A stretch of DNA of 64,000 nt from JBFWIW01 sp050253535 (GTDB lineage Bacteria > Bacillota > Clostridia > Oscillospirales > Oscillospiraceae). Position 1 is the first letter of the stretch, and each line of letters begins with the position of its first letter. The DNA is taken from NCBI GenBank assembly GCA_050253535.1, contig JBFWIW010000002.1, positions 1 to 64,000 of the forward strand, written 5' to 3'. Positions 53,490 to 62,597 of this stretch are shown in pieces. The position numbers were made by a program, and so were the translations under genes. Below the pieces are notes generated by a model that saw only the letters and a list, made by a program, of their open reading frames with translations, was not told where the DNA came from and did not search any database.

Positions 53490-54698
53490 ATGGCGAGGTC
53501 CACCTATGGTGATGCGACCGACGATCTGCTGGAGCATGATGAGCCTGTAAAAAACGAAAGGAAACTCCGCGATTACACTGGGGCTGAGACACTGAGGAGA
53601 GGCTCCATCGATCTGCCTTTTTTTTTCCTGACCGTCATTATCCTCGCGATCGGCGTTGTAATGGTACTATCGGCGAGTTTTGCAAGGGCCTATTATTTAT
53701 ATGACGATCCCACGAAATATTTTATCAGGCAGCTGATATTCGGATTCTCCGGCATCTTCATAACGCTGCTAATGTCCCGCTTTCCCGTAAGTTTTTACAG
53801 ACGGGTCTCTATTCCGCTTCTCTTCGTTTCCGTCGGCATGTTGGTTCTTGTACCGTTTATAGGTATGGAGGAAAACGGCGCGACACGCTGGATAAATCTA
53901 GGATTCACAACGTTTCAGCCGTCTGAGATCGTAAAGCTCGGCGTAATAATGGCGTTTGCAACTATGATCTGTACTTACAGGAATAAAATGAAGACGTTCA
54001 AATACGGCGTTCTTCCGTTTGGAATAATATTGGCGGTAATAGTCGGCCTTTTGTATCTCGAGCCGCATCTCTCTGCCTCGGTCATCATCATCGCGGTCGG
54101 CGCTATCATGATGTTCGCAGGCGGAACGCCTCTCAAATGGTTCGGCATTGGCGGGGCGGGGGTCCTTGGTATCGGCTACCTGACAATCGCAAAAATGGGA
54201 TATGCGGCGAGCCGCATATCAGCGTGGCTCGATCCGTTTTCAGATCCAAAGGGCGATGGCTGGCAGATAGTCCAGTCCCTCTATGCGATAGGCTCAGGCG
54301 GTGTGCTCGGCTTGGGGCTGGGTCAGGGGAGGCAGAAATATCTGTATCTCCCGGAGGAACATAACGACTTTATTTTCTCGGTCGTGTGTGAGGAACTGGG
54401 CTATATAGGCGCGGTTCTCGTACTGCTGCTATTCGCGCTCCTCATAGTGAGGGGCTTTTGGCTGGCACTTCACGCGCGTGACAGATACGGCGCGCTCATA
54501 GTGACGGGTATAACGAGTCTCTTGGCGATACAGGTCTTTTTTAATGTCGGCGTTGTCACAGGCCTTCTGCCCTGCACGGGTATTTCTCTCCCGTTCTTCA
54601 GTTACGGGGGCACCGCCCTCTGGATACAAATGGCTGAAATGGGCATAGTCCTTGCGGTATCGCGCGAGATACCGCTGAAAAAACGAATAAAAGAATGA
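53490..54698 (+). CDS. ftsW: Lipid II glycosyltransferase FtsW
   Basis: A 402-residue SEDS-family enzyme with ten helices and a long cytoplasmic N-terminus (about 45 residues). It polymerises lipid II at the septum with the class B penicillin-binding protein. ATRWINLG (catalytic Asp equivalent region), FQPSEIVKLG and NDFIFSVVCEELG are the family motifs, with GISLPFFSYGG at the end. ATG 53490 follows GGGGGAGGG; the earlier in-frame codons overlap mraY. murD, usually just before, is missing. Confidence 0.95.
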   Translation: MARSTYGDATDDLLEHDEPVKNERKLRDYTGAETLRRGSIDLPFFFLTVIILAIGVVMVLSASFARAYYLYDDPTKYFIRQLIFGFSGIFITLLMSRFPVSFYRRVSIPLLFVSVGMLVLVPFIGMEENGATRWINLGFTTFQPSEIVKLGVIMAFATMICTYRNKMKTFKYGVLPFGIILAVIVGLLYLEPHLSASVIIIAVGAIMMFAGGTPLKWFGIGGAGVLGIGYLTIAKMGYAASRISAWLDPFSDPKGDGWQIVQSLYAIGSGGVLGLGLGQGRQKYLYLPEEHNDFIFSVVCEELGYIGAVLVLLLFALLIVRGFWLALHARDRYGALIVTGITSLLAIQVFFNVGVVTGLLPCTGISLPFFSYGGTALWIQMAEMGIVLAVSREIPLKKRIKE

Positions 54699-54777
54699 CA
54701 GCTTTAATGCAAAGATGCTTAATAAGAAAGCGGGGCCCGGCGCGGATATAGCCGCGTGGGAGTAAGGAGGTGTCCGG

Positions 54778-55896
54778 GTGAGGTTTCTTTTTGTGTGCGG
54801 CGGAACGGCTGGACATATTAATCCGGCGCTCGCAGTAGCCGGAAAACTAAAGGAGCTCCTGCCGGACGCTGAATTTCTTTTTGTTGGCGCGGGAAGAGAG
54901 CTTGAAAAAAAACTCATACCCGCTGAGGGGTATGAGCTTAAAAATATAACAATTACCGGTTTTTCACGCAAGTTATCGCCATCGGGGATCAAGCATAATC
55001 TACTGATGCTGAAACATCTCGGCCATGCCGCGAAAGAGTCCGCAAAGATCATAGAAGATTTCGGACCCGACGCCGTAATCGGTATGGGAGGATATGTCTG
55101 TTATCCCATACTGAAAAAAGCGTCTGAATTAAAGATACCAACACTTATGCACGAGTCAAACGCCATTCCGGGACTCACCACAAAGATCCTATCCGGGACA
55201 GTAAACCGTATGATGGTCGCTTTTCCGGACTTTGGGCCTGAGTACAGAAAACCTGAAAATGTGGTCTGTACCGGAACACCGGTAAGAGGCAGTTTTTTCA
55301 ATCTCTCAAAGGCGGAGGCCAGGCGGAGGCTGAGAATTCCGGAGATGCCTCTCGTTGTCTCGTTCTGGGGTTCACTCGGCGCGGGGTATATGAACCGCAT
55401 TACGGCGGAGATTGTAAAGCTGAATACAATAAGCGACTCCTTTTATCATATCCATGCCACCGGCGGGGGAGAAAAGGGGACCGAGACATTTTTAAGGAGC
55501 CTCGCCGAACAGGGCGTTATAAAGCCGGCGAATACGGAGATAAGGTCCTATATCGATGATATGGGTACTGTCATGACGGCAGCGGACATCATTATCTGCC
55601 GAGCGGGAGCTTCCACAATAGCGGAGCTCACGATGCTGGGCAAAGCGGCGGTATTCATCCCATCGCCGAATGTGACGAACGACCACCAGACAAAAAACGC
55701 CATGGCGGTCGAGCGCGCCGGCGGGGGACGCCTTATTCCGGAGAATGAGTGTACGGGGGACAGGCTCTTCGAAATGGTTAAAAAGCTATTGGAAAAGCCG
55801 GAGGAGATCGAAGCGATGGAGAGAGCATCGAAAAAGCTCGGAGTACCGGATTCGGCCATGCGGATATGTTCTGAGATTCTGGCGTTTGTTAACTAA
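54778..55896 (+). CDS. murG: UDP-GlcNAc lipid I transferase MurG
   Basis: A 372-residue GT-B glycosyltransferase making lipid II from lipid I. FVCGGTAGHINPALAVA is the N-terminal GGTGGH motif (here GGTAGH), then GMGGYVCYP and HESNAIPG. The C-terminal donor domain has ADIIICRAGASTIAEL. The start is GTG 54778 with AAGGAGG seven bases upstream. About 15 residues longer than average. Confidence 0.95.
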   Translation: MRFLFVCGGTAGHINPALAVAGKLKELLPDAEFLFVGAGRELEKKLIPAEGYELKNITITGFSRKLSPSGIKHNLLMLKHLGHAAKESAKIIEDFGPDAVIGMGGYVCYPILKKASELKIPTLMHESNAIPGLTTKILSGTVNRMMVAFPDFGPEYRKPENVVCTGTPVRGSFFNLSKAEARRRLRIPEMPLVVSFWGSLGAGYMNRITAEIVKLNTISDSFYHIHATGGGEKGTETFLRSLAEQGVIKPANTEIRSYIDDMGTVMTAADIIICRAGASTIAELTMLGKAAVFIPSPNVTNDHQTKNAMAVERAGGGRLIPENECTGDRLFEMVKKLLEKPEEIEAMERASKKLGVPDSAMRICSEILAFVN

Positions 55897-55953
55897 ACTG
55901 ATCGCTGAGGCATAGTATGACCTGTAATTATTCTTATAATTCGGGGGAATACT

Positions 55954-57207
55954 ATGAGTATACTGCGCATAAAGGGCGGCAAGGCCCTTAGCGGCACAGT
56001 CCGGGTGCACGGCGCCAAAAACAGCGTCCTTCCGATCATTGCCGCTTCCATACTCTGCGCCGGTGAGACGGTCATACACAACTGCCCCGACCTCACAGAC
56101 GTCCACGCTGCTACGAAGATACTGCGACACCTCGGCTGCTCCGCTGAAATGCGCGGCTGCTCGCTCTATATCAATACAAAAGCGCTCAAGCGTACGGACA
56201 TACCGGACGCGCTTATGCGTGAAATGCGCTCGTCCGTCATTTTTCTCGGCGCAATACTGGCTAGAGCAGGTGAAGCGACGCTGTCCATGCCCGGTGGGTG
56301 CGAGCTAGGCCCCCGGCCGATCGATATGCACCTTGCCGCCCTCAGGAGCATGGGTGCGGTAATCGATGAGACGGGCGGAAATATTTTATGCCATACCGCA
56401 GGAAAGCTCTGTGCCGCGCGGATAGACCTTTCACAGCCATCCGTCGGAGCAACGGAGAACAGCATCCTCGCCGCCGCCGGCTGCGAGGGCACGACAGTCA
56501 TTACCAATGCCGCAAGGGAACCTGAAATATGGGACCTGCAGGAGTATCTTAAAAAGATAGGCATACACGTTTCCGGTGCTCTCTCGTCAATAGTGACGGT
56601 TGAGGGGGGCAGGGCCTACAGTGGGTGTGAACACAGCGTTATCCCTGACAGGATAGTCGCGACGACATATATGGCCGCCTGCGCCGCTACGCACGGAAAA
56701 GTGGAAATTACGGGGATCATGCCGGAGCATATTGCAAATGTGTCGGACGTTTTTTTTGCCATGGGATGCGAAATTAAAACGGGTAAGGACAGACTGTACA
56801 TAAATGCGGATAGAATACTCAGAGCACCCAGACCGGTAGTGACAAGGCCGTATCCCGGTTTTCCGACAGACGCGCAGCCACCTGTAATGGCGGCCTGTCT
56901 TATGGCGGAGGGCACAACGGCTTTCATAGAGAACATTTTTCAAAACAGATACAGGCACATCAGCGAACTTCAACGCATGGGCGCTGATATAAAAGTTGAG
57001 GGGCGCGTAGCCATGGTTACTGGCGTACAGCGCCTGCACGGGGCGCCTGTGGCGGCGACGGATCTGCGCGGAGGCGCCGCCCTCGTCATCGCTGCACTCT
57101 GCGCCGACGGTGAAAGCGATGTATCCGGTATGCACCACTTGGACAGAGGATATGACAGGATAGAACAGGCGCTGTCCTCTCTCGGCGCGGAGATAGAGAG
57201 AATGTAA
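55954..57207 (+). CDS. murA: UDP-N-acetylglucosamine 1-carboxyvinyltransferase MurA
   Basis: A 417-residue enzyme of the first committed peptidoglycan step. RVHGAKNSVLPIIAASIL starts the fold, and the catalytic Cys that fosfomycin attacks is present in MPGGCELGPRPIDMH (about residue 115). GFPTDAQPPVMA and ENIFQNRYRH complete the family pattern. Catalytic loop residues read S-M-P-G-G-C, slightly different from the usual A-P-M-G-G-C. ATG 55954 follows GGGGGAA. Confidence 0.96.
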   Translation: MSILRIKGGKALSGTVRVHGAKNSVLPIIAASILCAGETVIHNCPDLTDVHAATKILRHLGCSAEMRGCSLYINTKALKRTDIPDALMREMRSSVIFLGAILARAGEATLSMPGGCELGPRPIDMHLAALRSMGAVIDETGGNILCHTAGKLCAARIDLSQPSVGATENSILAAAGCEGTTVITNAAREPEIWDLQEYLKKIGIHVSGALSSIVTVEGGRAYSGCEHSVIPDRIVATTYMAACAATHGKVEITGIMPEHIANVSDVFFAMGCEIKTGKDRLYINADRILRAPRPVVTRPYPGFPTDAQPPVMAACLMAEGTTAFIENIFQNRYRHISELQRMGADIKVEGRVAMVTGVQRLHGAPVAATDLRGGAALVIAALCADGESDVSGMHHLDRGYDRIEQALSSLGAEIERM

Positions 57208-57243
57208 AGCAGGAGAATACGAAAGAAAAGGGGCGGCAAAGTT

Positions 57244-57996
57244 ATGAGCGTCAAATCGGCTGAAAGACGGAGAAGGCGCGGAAGCGGATTCTCAAAGGCG
57301 CTTTTATTGCTGCTTCTCGCCGCTGTTACGACAATAGTTGCAGTCAGCGTATTTTTTCGTATTTCGACGATAAAAGTTGTGGGAAACTCGAAATATACGG
57401 CGGAGGAGGTAATCGCCGCATCCGGCCTCGAGATCGGAGGGAACCTTTTTTCCATAAAGGATACGTCCGTTGCGATAAGTCTACGTAAAGAGCTCCCTTA
57501 CGTAGACAAGGTAAAGCTGGTGAGAAGTCTTCCGGATTCCGTCACAATCGAAATTGAGGAGAGTTATCCGCTGGCCTCTTTTAAGACAGACGACACCGTT
57601 TACATTGTGAATAAAAGTGGAAAAATCATAGACGAAACCGACGAAACAGGCGCGTTGGGGACGATAGAATTAAAGGGAATCGAACCGATACAGCCCCGCG
57701 TCGGAGAGAAAATTGCTTTAGGAGACGCCGGGGCTGCGCAGCTGGGTTTCCTGATCGAAACGCTCTCCGCGATAATGTCGGCCGGCATTGAGGAGGATAT
57801 AACGTACCTCGACGCCGGAAAAACCAACAGCTTGGTTTTCGATTACAAGGGGCGCTTTACGGTTAAAATGGGCGGCAATGAAAATGCCGTGGCGAAGGTT
57901 AGTCTGCTCGTCGACGCGGTCTCCCGGCTTGAACCTTCCGATAGAGGGGATATAGATATATCTTCGGAAAACGAAGCGCGTTTTGTACCGGGTTAA
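57244..57996 (+). CDS. ftsQ: Cell division protein FtsQ/DivIB
   Basis: A 250-residue bitopic protein: a very basic cytoplasmic N-terminus, a membrane helix (about 18-40), and a POTRA domain beginning STIKVVGNSKYTAEEVI (about 42-110) followed by the beta domain. It links early and late divisome proteins. ATG 57244 follows AAAGGGG. The last gene before ftsZ; 177 bp separate them and contain a promoter. Confidence 0.92.
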   Translation: MSVKSAERRRRRGSGFSKALLLLLLAAVTTIVAVSVFFRISTIKVVGNSKYTAEEVIAASGLEIGGNLFSIKDTSVAISLRKELPYVDKVKLVRSLPDSVTIEIEESYPLASFKTDDTVYIVNKSGKIIDETDETGALGTIELKGIEPIQPRVGEKIALGDAGAAQLGFLIETLSAIMSAGIEEDITYLDAGKTNSLVFDYKGRFTVKMGGNENAVAKVSLLVDAVSRLEPSDRGDIDISSENEARFVPG

Positions 57997-58055
57997 ATTG
58001 TACCATTTAATGACAAAAAAACCGAAAAAAGTCCGAAAATATAATAAACGGACTA

Positions 58056-58084
58056 TTGACCTGCGGTATAATTCGATATAAAAT
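58056..58084 (+). promoter_or_regulatory. Predicted ftsZ promoter
   Basis: TTGACC, 17-bp spacer, TAAAAT. Preceded by a GTCCG/CGGAC hairpin (58031-58053). It would allow ftsZ expression independent of the upstream cluster. Confidence 0.6.
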
Positions 58085-58173
58085 AACTTATATATTTATA
58101 TACACTAGGAGAGTATGCTTGTCGGCGGTTATAAGCGGCATGCGGCTCAATAAAAATACAGGAGGATTTGAAA

Positions 58174-59289
58174 ATGGCGTTTTCACTTGAGACAGGCCCG
58201 GACAATGTTGTAACGATAAAAGTAGTGGGAATCGGCGGAGCCGGCAACAATGTCGTGAACAGAATGGTAAAGAATGGGACACAGGGTGTCGAATTCATTT
58301 CAGTCAATACGGACAAGCCTGCTCTCGCAGTGTCGGCCGCCGATCAAAAAATTCAGATCGGTGAAAAGCTGACCCATGGTCAGGGTGCGGGTTCAAATCC
58401 TGAAGTCGGCAAAAAAGCCGCCGAAGAGAGCCGTAATAATATAGCCAAAGCACTTGAAAACGCAGATATGGTTTTTCTGTCCGCCGGTATGGGCGGCGGC
58501 ACAGGAACAGGCGCCATGCCTGTTGTGGCCGATATTGCCAAAGAGTCCGGTATACTTACCGTCGGCGTTGTGACAAAGCCCTTTAGTTTTGAAGGCAGGC
58601 GTCGTATGATGCAGGCGGAAGAGGGTGTTTCAAACCTCCTTGGAAAGGTCGACTCTCTCCTTATAATACCTAACGACCGCTTAAAACACGTGACAGATCA
58701 GAAGATCACGCTCGCAAACGGCTTCCAGATAGCGGACGATGTCCTTCTTCAGGCAGTTACCAGCATATCCGACCTGATAAAGAACACCGGCTTCATTAAT
58801 CTTGACTTTGCGGACGTCACCGCCATTATGAAGGACGCGGGATACGCCCACATGGGCGTAGGCCACGCCGCAGGCAAGGGCAAGGCGGAGGATGCGGCGA
58901 GAGCTGCCATAGCCAGCCCTCTTATGGAGACATCCATAAACGGTGCGAGAGGCGTTCTCGTAAACATCACCGGTTCCATAGACATCGGACTGGAGGATGT
59001 CGAAGCGGCGGCCAGCCTTGTTCAGGAAGCTGCCCATCCCGATGCGAACATTATCTTCGGCGCCTCCTTCGACGAGACGATGGACGACGAGATCCGTGTT
59101 ACCGTTATAGCCACCCGTTTTGACGAGAAGCCGTTGGAGCAGGCGTCTGCAGATAAATCCGGCCTGTTTTCAAAAGCCGCCGAGAAGAAGAACGCGGCCC
59201 CCGTTGCCGAAAAGGCATCTGAGCCTGTACAGGACAACGACGATGAGGACGCGTTTAAAAAGATCATGGAGATTTTTAACAACAAATAA
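58174..59289 (+). CDS. ftsZ: Cell division protein FtsZ
   Basis: A 371-residue tubulin-like GTPase that builds the division ring. GIGGAGNNVVNRM starts the nucleotide fold, and the tubulin signature GGGTGTGAMPV (about 107-117) and the T7-loop region NLDFADV are intact. A short variable linker and the C-terminal tail DAFKKIMEIFNNK follow; the conserved tail motif is weak. ATG 58174 has CAGGAGG eight bases upstream; the in-frame TTG 58168 is not used. Confidence 0.98.
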   Translation: MAFSLETGPDNVVTIKVVGIGGAGNNVVNRMVKNGTQGVEFISVNTDKPALAVSAADQKIQIGEKLTHGQGAGSNPEVGKKAAEESRNNIAKALENADMVFLSAGMGGGTGTGAMPVVADIAKESGILTVGVVTKPFSFEGRRRMMQAEEGVSNLLGKVDSLLIIPNDRLKHVTDQKITLANGFQIADDVLLQAVTSISDLIKNTGFINLDFADVTAIMKDAGYAHMGVGHAAGKGKAEDAARAAIASPLMETSINGARGVLVNITGSIDIGLEDVEAAASLVQEAAHPDANIIFGASFDETMDDEIRVTVIATRFDEKPLEQASADKSGLFSKAAEKKNAAPVAEKASEPVQDNDDEDAFKKIMEIFNNK

Positions 59290-59583
59290 ATTTCGGAATA
59301 TCAGGATAACGCACTGAATATAATAAATCTGCGCAATAATATTTAATATAACCATGTATATTTCCCCCGTATGACCTGTCACATGGGGATACATTACATT
59401 TGTAATTCTCGGGTGAATTGGCCCTGTGGTGTCCGCCTTTTGACAGGTCACATTGCGATATGTCGCCGTAAAAGATAAAATTTCTACGAGCGCGGCGAAA
59501 ACGCCGACACTAAAAACAATATTAGATGCAGAAAAAGGGGCGGGCGTTTGCCCGTCTCTTTTTCTATTAAAGGGGAGAAATTC
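59290..59583. other. Intergenic region after ftsZ
   Basis: Holds a perfect 10-bp inverted pair TGACCTGTCA (59372-59381) and TGACAGGTCA (59442-59451), 60 bases apart, and a terminator at 59531. Nothing coding seen. Confidence 0.4.
59531..59566 (+). terminator. Terminator upstream of the YihY gene
   Basis: GAAAAAG-GGGCGGGC and GCCCGTC-TCTTTTTC stem, ending in a T-run. It closes the ftsZ transcript or attenuates the following gene. Confidence 0.65.
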
Positions 59584-60399
59584 GTGAAAGCGAAGCGAAT
59601 ATTCCGCGATCTGGCGGAGATTTATGTTAAAAAACGTATATCCAGATCAGCAGCATCGCTCTCATACTTCCTGACGCTCTCTATATTTCCGTTTCTGATC
59701 GTATTAAACGCCCTGCTTGGTCTTATAGATATTCCGGAGGATAAGCTGATTGCGTTCGGCCAAGGGATAATACCGGCAAGCACACTCGAGTTCTTAAGCA
59801 GTTATCTCACTAATATTTCACAGAACAACTCAGGGAAGGTGCTGGTAGCCGGACTATTGCTCATGTTTACGTCGTCGTCGGCGGTATTCCGGACGTTTAT
59901 GGGCATTATGGCTGATATGCAGGGCAAGGCCCGGTTCTACGGTCTTTGGGGGATGCTGGTGAGCTTCGTATTTTCGGTAATATTTCTGTTTACGATATAC
60001 GCCTCATGTCTTGTAATCATGCTTGGTGAGTGGTTCATGAGCGTTGTGGACAATTTTGTCGCCGTCGCGTGGTTTATCAGTATCTGGAGGTGGGCCAGGT
60101 TTGCCATACTATTCCTTATGCTCTATACTATAATATACGCGATGTATGCCTTCACAGCGCCGAAAACCGGTCTCGCCGTCGCCAGAAAGGGCGGAGCGCT
60201 CATAGCCGCGGCCCTTCTGGTTATTATATCAATGGTGTTTTCATATTTTATAGGCATGTCGGTTAAGTACACGCTTGTCTATGGGTCGCTTGCGTCAATC
60301 ATAATTCTAATGGTGTGGCTGTATTTGTGCGGTCATGTGTTGGTGTTGGGAAACGCATATAACATTATTTCGTTTAAATACAGCGCCGCGAAGAAATAA
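59584..60399 (+). CDS. YihY/BrkB family inner membrane protein
   Basis: A 271-residue membrane protein with six helices. SRSAASLSYFLTLSIFPFLI is the family's opening and LASIIILMVWLYLCGHVLVLGNAYN the closing (quoted in parts: LASIIILMVWLYLCG, HVLVLGNAYN). The function is unknown; older links to RNase BN are no longer accepted. The start is GTG 59584 after AAAGGGGAG; the upstream in-frame codons run through the terminator. Monocistronic. Confidence 0.9.
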   Translation: MKAKRIFRDLAEIYVKKRISRSAASLSYFLTLSIFPFLIVLNALLGLIDIPEDKLIAFGQGIIPASTLEFLSSYLTNISQNNSGKVLVAGLLLMFTSSSAVFRTFMGIMADMQGKARFYGLWGMLVSFVFSVIFLFTIYASCLVIMLGEWFMSVVDNFVAVAWFISIWRWARFAILFLMLYTIIYAMYAFTAPKTGLAVARKGGALIAAALLVIISMVFSYFIGMSVKYTLVYGSLASIIILMVWLYLCGHVLVLGNAYNIISFKYSAAKK

Positions 60400-60470
60400 A
60401 TTTATGTATATTCTGATAGTGGACACGAGGAATTTTAAGTGTTAATATTAAGCCAATTTAATAATACCAA

Positions 60471-60573
60471 AGTGCAGAGTAGGGCCACGCGCGTAAAGTG
60501 CCGGATGAACGGGGAGTTGTCAACCGGACGAAGAATACGTTTCGCGGTGCATGGCCCGCATCCCACTGCCACT
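60471..60573 (+). promoter_or_regulatory. Tetrahydrofolate (THF) riboswitch
   Basis: The sequence has the THF aptamer layout: AGAGTAG, GCGCGTAAAGTGCCGG, GGGGAGTTG, CGAAG, CGCGGTG and GCATCCCACT in order. Outer stem 60472-60477 pairs with 60566-60572, and GGGCCA (60482-60487) pairs with TGGCCC (60552-60557). It precedes a folate transporter gene, the usual target. Binding of reduced folate is expected to switch off folT-folC. Confidence 0.9.
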
Positions 60574-60577
60574 TAAT

Positions 60578-60620
60578 GGAGTATACTCCTTTCGTGGCAT
60601 TGCCGTGAAAGGAGTATTTT
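60578..60620 (+). promoter_or_regulatory. Expression platform of the THF riboswitch
   Basis: ATACTCCTTTC (60583-60593) pairs with GAAAGGAGTAT (60607-60617), followed by TTTT. The hairpin hides the ribosome site of folT (AAAGGAG) and also looks like a terminator. TACTCC can instead pair with the upstream GGAGTA (60578-60583), giving two exclusive states. Confidence 0.75.
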
Positions 60621-60623
60621 TAT

Positions 60624-61196
60624 ATGAAAAAACTGTCTGTCTATACCCTTTGCCGTGTGGCAATCCTCATTGCGATTGAGATCGTCCTCAGCAGGTTCTG
60701 TTCCATAAACACAATGGGCCTGAGAATCGGCTTCTCGTTTGTGCCTATGGCGCTCTGTGCTGTCATGTACGGGCCGTATGTCGCCGCGGCGGCCTACGCG
60801 GTATCCGACGTTCTCGGGGTGGCGATCTTCCCAATGGGCCCGTATTTTCCGGGATTTACGTTTTCGTGCGCGGTTATGGGCCTTGTCTATGGATTTTTCC
60901 TGCGTAGGCCGGATTTCTGGGGAGCCGGCGGCTCAGATGTTTCAGTATCAGGAACCGGGGTTCTGCGTTCCGGAAGGGCGCGCACAATGGTCTATATCCT
61001 CTCGGCCACTTTTATAAACTGTATTTGCGTCGGGCTTTGCCTCAATGCCCTTTGGTTAAATATTCTCTACGGCCACGACTATATCTACTGGTTTATGTAC
61101 AGGCTCCCTGAATACGCGGTGCTTGTGCCGCTGAACATTATACTCCTTCCGTTTATTGTCAAGCTTTCGGACAGGATAAAGCATGTGGTAAAATGA
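60624..61196 (+). CDS. folT: Folate ECF transporter S component FolT
   Basis: A 190-residue membrane protein with six helices, the substrate-binding subunit of an energy-coupling-factor importer for folates. It opens LCRVAILIAIEIVLSRFCSI and has GLRIGFSFVPMALCAVMYGP, typical of the folate family. The ATPase and T subunits (ecfA, ecfT) are not nearby, as is usual for group II systems. ATG 60624 has AAAGGAG nine bases upstream, inside the riboswitch platform. The stop overlaps folC by four bases. Confidence 0.92.
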   Translation: MKKLSVYTLCRVAILIAIEIVLSRFCSINTMGLRIGFSFVPMALCAVMYGPYVAAAAYAVSDVLGVAIFPMGPYFPGFTFSCAVMGLVYGFFLRRPDFWGAGGSDVSVSGTGVLRSGRARTMVYILSATFINCICVGLCLNALWLNILYGHDYIYWFMYRLPEYAVLVPLNIILLPFIVKLSDRIKHVVK

Positions 61197-62476
61197 GTTA
61201 CGAAGAGACACTGCGATATATACACAGCGTTAAATGGCAGGGAAGCAAGCCCGGTCTATCCCGCACGCGCGAGCTGCTCTGCTCGCTCGGCAATCCGGAA
61301 AAAGCCCTCCGCTTCGTCCATATAGCCGGGACGAACGGAAAGGGTTCGGCAGCGGCGTGTCTCGCCTCCGTTCTGCAGTCCTCCGGGCTCACTGTGGGGC
61401 TATATACTTCTCCGTATATAAACCGCTTTAACGAGCGGATGCAGGTAAACGGTGAAGACATAACGGACAGTGAACTCGAGCGGCTGACCAACGATATCCG
61501 TCCGTTTGCGGAAATAATGGCTGACCCGCCCACGGAGTTTGAAATGATAACCGCGCTTGCGATGTGCTTTTTTTCTGAAAAGTGCTGCGATATAGTCGTT
61601 TTGGAAACGGGACTTGGCGGTGAGTTGGACGCGACGAACGTTATAGACTGTCCGGAGGCCGCGGTCATCACAGCAATAGGCCTCGACCATACACAGATCC
61701 TTGGTCCGACGATTGAGGATATCGCGCGCGCAAAAGCCGGTATCATAAAGACCGGCTGCGACGTAATAGTCTACGGCAACAGCGAAAGAGCCAACGCGGT
61801 ATTTGAGGAGACCTGCCGCAAAAAAGGTGCGCACCTGCACATGACCGATTTTACGAAGCTGGTCATAAGGGAGGAACACTTTGACGGCTGCCGCTTCGAC
61901 TTCGGAAATTATAAAGACATATTTATTCCGCTCGCGGGGACGTATCAGCCGTATAACGCGGCGGCCGCGATCACCGCGCTGGATGTGCTGAAAAGCAAAG
62001 GTTATCCGATTACGGAGGATGCCGTGAAGGACGGATTGCTAAAGGTGAAGTGGCCGGGGCGGTTCGAGGTATTGTCGGAAAAGCCGCTTGTCATCCTGGA
62101 CGGCGCTCACAACCCGGATGGCATGGCGGCGGCGGCGAAGAGCCTGGCCCTTTTGTGCAGGGGGAAAAAAATCGTCCTTCTGATAGGTGTTATGGGCGAC
62201 AAGGACATAGATTCGATGCTTTCTTCCATTTTACCTCTCACATCGTATTTTGTAACGGTCTCTCCAAATAATCCCCGAGCGATGGAGGCCTCGCTTCTCG
62301 CCACAAAAATCCGCGGGTGCGGCGGCGAAGCGGCGTCCTGTATTTCGATACCGGACGGTGTGCAAAAGGCCGTGCAAATAGCCGGAAAGGACGGCGCCGT
62401 CTGCGCATTGGGTTCTCTGTATTTTTCGGCGGACGTGAGAAGAGCGGTTGCTGAATATTTAATGGCGACGCTGTGA
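61193..62476 (+). CDS. folC: Bifunctional folylpolyglutamate/dihydrofolate synthase FolC
   Basis: A 427-residue Mur-ligase-like enzyme adding glutamate to folates, which traps the vitamin in the cell. ATP loop HIAGTNGKGSAAACL (about 43-57), TSPYINRFNERM, and AGTYQPYNAAAAI and DGAHNPDGM in the C-terminal half are all conserved. Coupled to folT by ATGA, so uptake and retention are under one THF riboswitch. Terminator at 62516. Confidence 0.96.
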   Translation: MSYEETLRYIHSVKWQGSKPGLSRTRELLCSLGNPEKALRFVHIAGTNGKGSAAACLASVLQSSGLTVGLYTSPYINRFNERMQVNGEDITDSELERLTNDIRPFAEIMADPPTEFEMITALAMCFFSEKCCDIVVLETGLGGELDATNVIDCPEAAVITAIGLDHTQILGPTIEDIARAKAGIIKTGCDVIVYGNSERANAVFEETCRKKGAHLHMTDFTKLVIREEHFDGCRFDFGNYKDIFIPLAGTYQPYNAAAAITALDVLKSKGYPITEDAVKDGLLKVKWPGRFEVLSEKPLVILDGAHNPDGMAAAAKSLALLCRGKKIVLLIGVMGDKDIDSMLSSILPLTSYFVTVSPNNPRAMEASLLATKIRGCGGEAASCISIPDGVQKAVQIAGKDGAVCALGSLYFSADVRRAVAEYLMATL

Positions 62477-62515
62477 ACCGGCGCAATTTGGCCGGTATGT
62501 GGACGTTTGAAGCAG

Positions 62516-62560
62516 AAGCCTCTCTGAGTTTTACACAAAAACTTAGAGAGGCTTTTTTTG
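62516..62560 (+). terminator. Terminator of folT-folC
   Basis: AAGCCTCTCTGAGTTTT with AAAACTTAGAGAGGCTT (one mismatch), then TTTTTT. Confidence 0.92.
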
Positions 62561-62568
62561 TCCTTTTA

Positions 62569-62597
62569 TTGACATATATCGCCAAGGGTATTATATT
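62569..62597 (+). promoter_or_regulatory. Predicted promoter of the DUF554 gene
   Basis: TTGACA, 17-bp spacer, TATATT, directly after the folC terminator. The 165-nt leader that follows has CTGCC/GGGCAG (about 62606-62629) and an AAGAATTC/GAATTCTT pair (about 62645 and 62713). Confidence 0.65.

Noticed and set aside
54778..54830. GGTAGH instead of GGTGGH in MurG as a sign of inactivation
   Set aside because: Alanine at this position is a mild change in a flexible loop and the rest of the enzyme is intact.
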